Positions 60,627 to 64,000 of a DNA stretch of 64,000 nt are shown one piece after another. Positions within the stretch are counted from its first letter, which is position 1. The number at the start of each line of letters is the position of its first letter. A model generated the notes under the pieces. The model was not told where the DNA came from. It did no database searches and worked only from the letters and a program-made list of their open reading frames with translations. The translations under genes and the position numbers were made by a program. The stretch comes from Trebonia kvetii (lineage in GTDB: Bacteria; Actinomycetota; Actinomycetes; Streptosporangiales; Streptosporangiaceae). Location of the stretch: NCBI RefSeq assembly GCF_007827045.1, contig NZ_RPFW01000001.1:658519-722518 (forward strand), given 5' to 3'.

Positions 60627-62287
60627 TCGTTTGCCGGGAGGATCGGGAGAACGATTCGCGACGGGTGGTCGCCGCCGGTGTGGATACGATGCGGGCCTGC
60701 GTTGACCGTGTTCTCGTGCCGGGCATACAGGAGCGACTTGGGGTAGCGCTTGATATCTGTGCCCTGCACGATCAGCAGCAGTCCCTCACCGGCGTCGAAG
60801 CGGGTGCCCGAGGGGAGAATCTCCATCTCGACCTCGATGACCTGCCCGCGCGGGACCGGGAGTGCGCGGCGGTGGGCGAGGACGGTCAGGAAGTCGGTGC
60901 TGAGCTCAAGGTCAGGCTCCCGGTGCGAGGCGCGCAGCCAGCCGAGGGCGACCGGACCGTCCTCGAACTGCGCGTAGTGCGGAAACCCGGCCACCTCGCC
61001 GTCCCGGACGGTCTTGAACAGCGCGGCGAACAGGTCGAGATCGTCCGCTTCGGGGGCCTCGACGTGCAGCACCAAGCGGGAGTGCCCGATGATCTCGGTC
61101 GGCTCGTCGAAGGTCATCGTGAACCGGGCATCCACCGGGCCCGGTGCGCTGCCCAGCGAGTCGTACTCGGCTACCGCGCCCGCGACGGGCGAGGCAGGGA
61201 GCATTGCTCCGTGTGCCGCGTCCAGGTAGAAGGTCAGGTACTCAGAGTCCTTAGGCGGCCAGTCCTCGGCGACGCGGCGGGTGCCCTGGTAGTACCGTTC
61301 CCGCACCTCCATCCGGACCTTCGGCCAGTCCAGCACGCCACGGTCGGCGCCGCGCAGGAACTGATCGAAGAACGCACGCTGGCGCTCGACGTTCTCGGGG
61401 TCGTAGTAGTAACCCCACTTCTTGCGGCCGTGTATGTCGAGCCACTTGTGCTCTGAAGAGATTCGGCGGAAACCCTCAAGCGTGCCGCGCGAGTGCAGGC
61501 CCTGGTCCGACCAGCTTGCCACGACGAACGCGGGCACCAGGATCTCCTCGAGCCTGGCGGCCTTCGAGGCCCAGAACTCGTCGAACCACGGGTGCTGCGC
61601 AGTTTCGGCCTCAAGATCCTCGATCCTGCCCGTGCTCGCGCCCCACCTGTCCCAGATGTACGGCCAGAAGCACGTCTCCGGGATGCCGCCGTGCCTGACG
61701 ACCTCGCGGTAGGTGTCGGTCCAGCCCTCCCAGGGGTTGATCGCCGCCAGGTGCGGAGGATTGAGCTCGGCCACCCGCCACTGCGTCTGCGTCAGGTACG
61801 ACACGCCTGACAGGCCTACCCGTCCGTTGCTCCACGGCTGCGTGCCAGCCCACTCGATCAGGTCCGCATAGGCCCTGGCCTCCTCGGGCGAGAGATAGGT
61901 CGCCGGCCCCTCCGAGTACCACGTACCCGGGATGTCTGCGATCACGATCGCGTAGCCGTGGGGGACCCAGTACTCCGGGTCAGGAGCCTCGAAGGTCGTC
62001 AGCGGAGAGTTCCATTCCGGGCGGACGCCGCTGTTGGGATAGATCTTCCCGATGGGAGCCGGGTTGTGCTTGCCGTAGGGCGACCAGGCCACGATCGGCG
62101 CGGCGGCATCTCCGCCCGCCGGACGGTAAACGTCCACCCACATCGTTGCGCCTGAACCACTCACCACCGCGACATCGCGGTCGATCAGCATGCCGGGCCT
62201 GGTCTCGGTACGCGGCTCGGGTGGCCGCCCGGCCCGCGACTCTGGCGTGCTGCGCGGGCCGCGAAAGAGGTAACCGCTCCCGGTCAC
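60611..62287 (-). CDS. CocE/NonD-family (S15-like) hydrolase
   Basis: About 558 residues. The catalytic alpha/beta-hydrolase domain has WVDVYRPAGGDAAAPIVAWSPYGK and the nucleophile elbow NGRVGLSGVSYLTQTQWRVAE (Ser in GVSY). The C-terminal jelly-roll domain includes EIIGHSRLVLHVEAPEADDLDLFAALF. Members cleave esters or X-Pro peptides. GTG 62287 and ATG 62191 are both possible starts, because the family usually begins just before DRDVAV. Upstream in-frame sequence to 62479 looks non-coding. Confidence 0.8.
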   Translation of the reverse strand: MTGSGYLFRGPRSTPESRAGRPPEPRTETRPGMLIDRDVAVVSGSGATMWVDVYRPAGGDAAAPIVAWSPYGKHNPAPIGKIYPNSGVRPEWNSPLTTFEAPDPEYWVPHGYAIVIADIPGTWYSEGPATYLSPEEARAYADLIEWAGTQPWSNGRVGLSGVSYLTQTQWRVAELNPPHLAAINPWEGWTDTYREVVRHGGIPETCFWPYIWDRWGASTGRIEDLEAETAQHPWFDEFWASKAARLEEILVPAFVVASWSDQGLHSRGTLEGFRRISSEHKWLDIHGRKKWGYYYDPENVERQRAFFDQFLRGADRGVLDWPKVRMEVRERYYQGTRRVAEDWPPKDSEYLTFYLDAAHGAMLPASPVAGAVAEYDSLGSAPGPVDARFTMTFDEPTEIIGHSRLVLHVEAPEADDLDLFAALFKTVRDGEVAGFPHYAQFEDGPVALGWLRASHREPDLELSTDFLTVLAHRRALPVPRGQVIEVEMEILPSGTRFDAGEGLLLIVQGTDIKRYPKSLLYARHENTVNAGPHRIHTGGDHPSRIVLPILPANDQAAR

Positions 62288-62576
62288 GGCCGTCGACCTC
62301 CCGCCGGGGGTCCGGACCCCGGGATGCAGTTGATCATCGTTCCCTTGCCCACGCTGTCTTCGTGACCGATCGCAGCGCTCAGGCGCCACCGATCGCTTCA
62401 GCCAGTATGAGCAAGGCAGCCGCGGCGGTCTTCGGAAGCAATACCCATGGTTTGACCCGTGGCTTGTGTGATTCGGCAACTGGCCAGGGAAATTCGCGGG
62501 TGCCTACGAGCGCGGCCTCGTGGAGCCGGGCCGGCGGCACTCAGCACCGCGACCCGAGCCGTTAGAGGAATTGTGG

Positions 62577-62610
62577 GATTAGGGCGGAGCCGCGCACCCG
62601 TTCGGAATCC
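62577..62610 (+). repeat. CCGTTCGG intergenic element, copy F
   Basis: CACCCGTTCGGAATCC (62595-62610) with an upstream TTAGGG, followed by an AT-rich tail ATTTTGAATTTCTTTTCCCG like those of copies C and E. It ends just where an S53-peptidase fragment begins. Confidence 0.45.
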
Positions 62611-62639
62611 TGATTTTGAATTTCTTTTCCCGATTGTGG

Positions 62640-63130
62640 GGCTCCCCCACCATCCAGGCCGACCTGAGCACGTTCGACGCACAGTTCGGCTACCCCGACC
62701 CGCCCTCCTTCAAGATCATCGCGCCGGCCGGGGCGATCCCCACGTGGGACCCGAACAACTCGACCATGACCGGCTGGGCCGGCGAGACCACGCTTGACGT
62801 GGAGTACGCGCACACGATCGCCCCCGGCGCGAACATCCTGCTGGTGGAGACGCCGACCGCGGAGACCGAGGGCGTGACGGGCTTCCCCGAGATCGTCAAG
62901 GCCGAAGAGTACGTGGTCAACCACCACCTCGGCGACTTGATCAGCCAGAGCTTCAGCGCCACCGAGCAGACCTTCACCAGCTACGCGCAGCAGGCGCCGC
63001 TGCGCGCGGCCTACCTGGACGCGTTCGCGCACGGCGTGACGGTCCTGGCGGCGACCGGCGACGACGGGGTGGCCAACCCCGAGCTCGACGGCTCAACCCT
63101 GTACACCACGCCCACCACCGGCTGCGGAAC
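62640..63130 (+). pseudogene. S53 (sedolisin/kumamolisin) peptidase fragment
   Basis: About 160 residues from the middle of a sedolisin catalytic domain: TIQADLSTFDAQFGYPDPP, GETTLDVEYAHTIAPGANILLVE (the ETTLD carries the catalytic Glu and Asp), and GVTVLAATGDDGVANPEL. The N-terminal prodomain and the Ser-containing SGTSxxxP block are both missing. It cannot be active. It begins abruptly right after intergenic element copy F. Confidence 0.75.
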
Positions 63131-63170
63131 TGGCTGGGCGGCCTTAGCGGTTATCCCCGGCTGTCTTTTG

Positions 63171-63212
63171 CAGCGGCCCCGGCGCGGAACTGACCGTCGC
63201 CGGGGGCCGCTG
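63171..63212. terminator. Strong GC stem-loop upstream of vapBC
   Basis: CAGCGGCCCCGGCG (63171-63184) pairs with CGCCGGGGGCCGCTG (63198-63212) with a single bulged G and a 13-base loop. Probably the terminator of the former peptidase gene. Confidence 0.65.
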
Positions 63213-63240
63213 TGTGTTCACAGGCAGCGAGCTAGTCCCT

Positions 63241-63259
63241 GGTAGCACCACGTGCTACC
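63241..63259 (+). promoter_or_regulatory. vapBC operator
   Basis: GGTAGCAC-CAC-GTGCTACC is a perfect 8-bp dyad; its right arm contains TACCGT (63256-63261), which sits 6 bases before the vapB ATG as a -10. This gives an autoregulated, probably leaderless TA promoter. Confidence 0.7.
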
Positions 63260-63267
63260 GTGTGAAC

Positions 63268-63534
63268 ATGAGCATGCCGGAGATCACGCAGCGAGACCTG
63301 CGATCGAGGTCGCGGGAAATCATGGACGCCGTCGAACACGGGCAATCGTTCACCGTCACCCGAGACGGCCACCAGATCGGTGAGCTCGTCCCGATCCGCA
63401 GGCGCCGCCGGTTCGTCTCCCGGCAGGAGTTCGCCGCGATGTCGCGCAACGCACCCGGCACCGACTTGGAGGCCTTCCGCGCCGACCAAGACGCGGCGGC
63501 AGACCACGAGGCTGACAGCGCGTATGAGCGGTGA
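63268..63534 (+). CDS. vapB: Phd/YefM-type VapB antitoxin
   Basis: An 88-residue antitoxin: PEITQRDLRSRSREIMDAVEHGQSFTVTRDGHQIGELVPI is the Phd/YefM DNA-binding fold (1-50), followed by an acidic disordered tail that would wrap the toxin. ATG 63268 lies just after the dyad operator. It overlaps vapC by 11 bases. Confidence 0.88.
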   Translation: MSMPEITQRDLRSRSREIMDAVEHGQSFTVTRDGHQIGELVPIRRRRRFVSRQEFAAMSRNAPGTDLEAFRADQDAAADHEADSAYER

Positions 63535-63994
63535 TCTTCCACGGCAGGGCATGCTCGACACCAACATCCTGATCCTGCGCCGGTGGATCGACCCCGCCGA
63601 GCTGCCCGACGAGATGGCGATCAGCGCCGTCACCTTGGCCGAGCTGTCGGCAGGGCCGCACGAGGTACGCCGCAACGACGAGCAGGACCTGTATGACGAG
63701 CATGAAGAGCGCGGCCGGCGCATGGAGACCCTGCAGCGCGCCGAGAGCGAGTTCGACCCGCTCCCGTTCGATGCCGAGGCGGCGCGTGTCTACGGCCGGG
63801 TCAGCGCAGCGGTCGTCGCCGCGGGACGCAAGCCGCGCAGGCGGATCGCGGACCTGATGATCGCGGCCACCGCGATCGCGGAGGACCTGCCCCTGTACAC
63901 CACTAATCCCGGCGACTACGCCGGGCTCGGGAAGCTCCTGCGCGTCGTCCCGGTCACCAGGCCTGGTCTCCCGCACGACAAACGCGGCTCATAA
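63524..63994 (+). CDS. vapC: VapC PIN-domain ribonuclease toxin
   Basis: A 156-residue PIN toxin. The four acidic positions are present: MLDTNILIL (Asp near residue 12), AVTLAELSAG (Glu), RIADLMIAATAIA (Asp) and LYTTNPGDYAGL (Asn/Asp near the end). VapC toxins cut tRNA or rRNA and are blocked by VapB. It is somewhat longer than the usual 130-140 aa because of a polar insert (NDEQDLYDEHEERGRR). Translation is coupled to vapB. Confidence 0.88.
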   Translation: MSGDLPRQGMLDTNILILRRWIDPAELPDEMAISAVTLAELSAGPHEVRRNDEQDLYDEHEERGRRMETLQRAESEFDPLPFDAEAARVYGRVSAAVVAAGRKPRRRIADLMIAATAIAEDLPLYTTNPGDYAGLGKLLRVVPVTRPGLPHDKRGS

Positions 63995-64000
63995 GGGCCC

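Noticed and set aside
62595..62610. tRNA T-arm-like GTTCGGAATCC
   Set aside because: The tRNA consensus is GTTCGAATC. No acceptor stem, anticodon arm or CCA context is present nearby, and the core is shared by the other intergenic copies.

Overview
The window is GC-rich DNA from an actinomycete. Evidence: codons end overwhelmingly in G or C; there are DUF574 methyltransferase and DUF5753-type XRE genes, a pyridoxamine-oxidase-fold protein of the F420-linked actinobacterial type, DrrAB-type exporters and SnoaL-tailed ECF sigma factors; and many start codons sit 6-7 bases after a -10-like hexamer, as in leaderless actinobacterial mRNAs. There is no rRNA, tRNA, CRISPR array or intact transposase. 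The species cannot be named from the sequence. The region reads as accessory chromosome: many short operons, several toxin-antitoxin or defence modules, and at least nine gene remnants.

Layout. 1-5.1 kb: hipBA (cut by the window edge), a methyltransferase, an aquaporin, an XRE/DUF574 pair, and an antitoxin-like nucleotidyltransferase/HEPN pair. 5.2-9 kb: a headless TetR remnant joined to a tautomerase gene, then SDR, LysR and AraC genes. 9.2-13.3 kb: a large NACHT NTPase with a formylglycine-enzyme-like segment, and a lipoprotein. 13.4-17 kb: an oxidoreductase pair and a MarR/DrrAB-like exporter locus. 17.2-26.6 kb: a regulator plus a five-gene, tightly coupled operon (permease, two DUF1989 proteins, a urea-carboxylase-type enzyme, allophanate hydrolase). 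The DUF1989 pair points to guanidine rather than urea as substrate. 27-28.9 kb: lipoprotein, DUF72 and GYD proteins. 29-35.7 kb: a complete type I Wadjet operon, jetABCD, followed by a broken release-factor gene.

36-46.1 kb: an Hsp20 gene behind palindromic sites, a VOC protein, an ECF sigma factor, a hydrolase, a triple-BON protein, a truncated Doc toxin, a CoA-ligase/ketopantoate-reductase-like/P450 operon and a second copy of the small lipoprotein family. 46.2-52 kb: a RelA/SpoT-fold toxin-like protein with a one-base-overlapping partner, a destroyed YhcG nuclease gene, a DUF4253 protein, an AbiEii-like nucleotidyltransferase and a frameshifted lipoprotein. 52-64 kb: two DHA2 exporters with nearby regulators, a second SnoaL-tailed ECF sigma factor, a chimeric gene remnant, an AAA ATPase behind three 15-bp tandem repeats, a hemolysin-III protein behind three palindromes, a CocE-type hydrolase, an S53 peptidase fragment and vapBC.

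Two things cut across the map. First, a short element centred on CCGTTCGG recurs in at least seven intergenic gaps on both strands. Second, several regulated genes have operator-like dyads overlapping the -10 box of a leaderless start. Selfish, defence and stress modules are interleaved with small catabolic operons. The clearest systems are Wadjet, the guanidine-type operon and the RelA/SpoT-like toxin pair.
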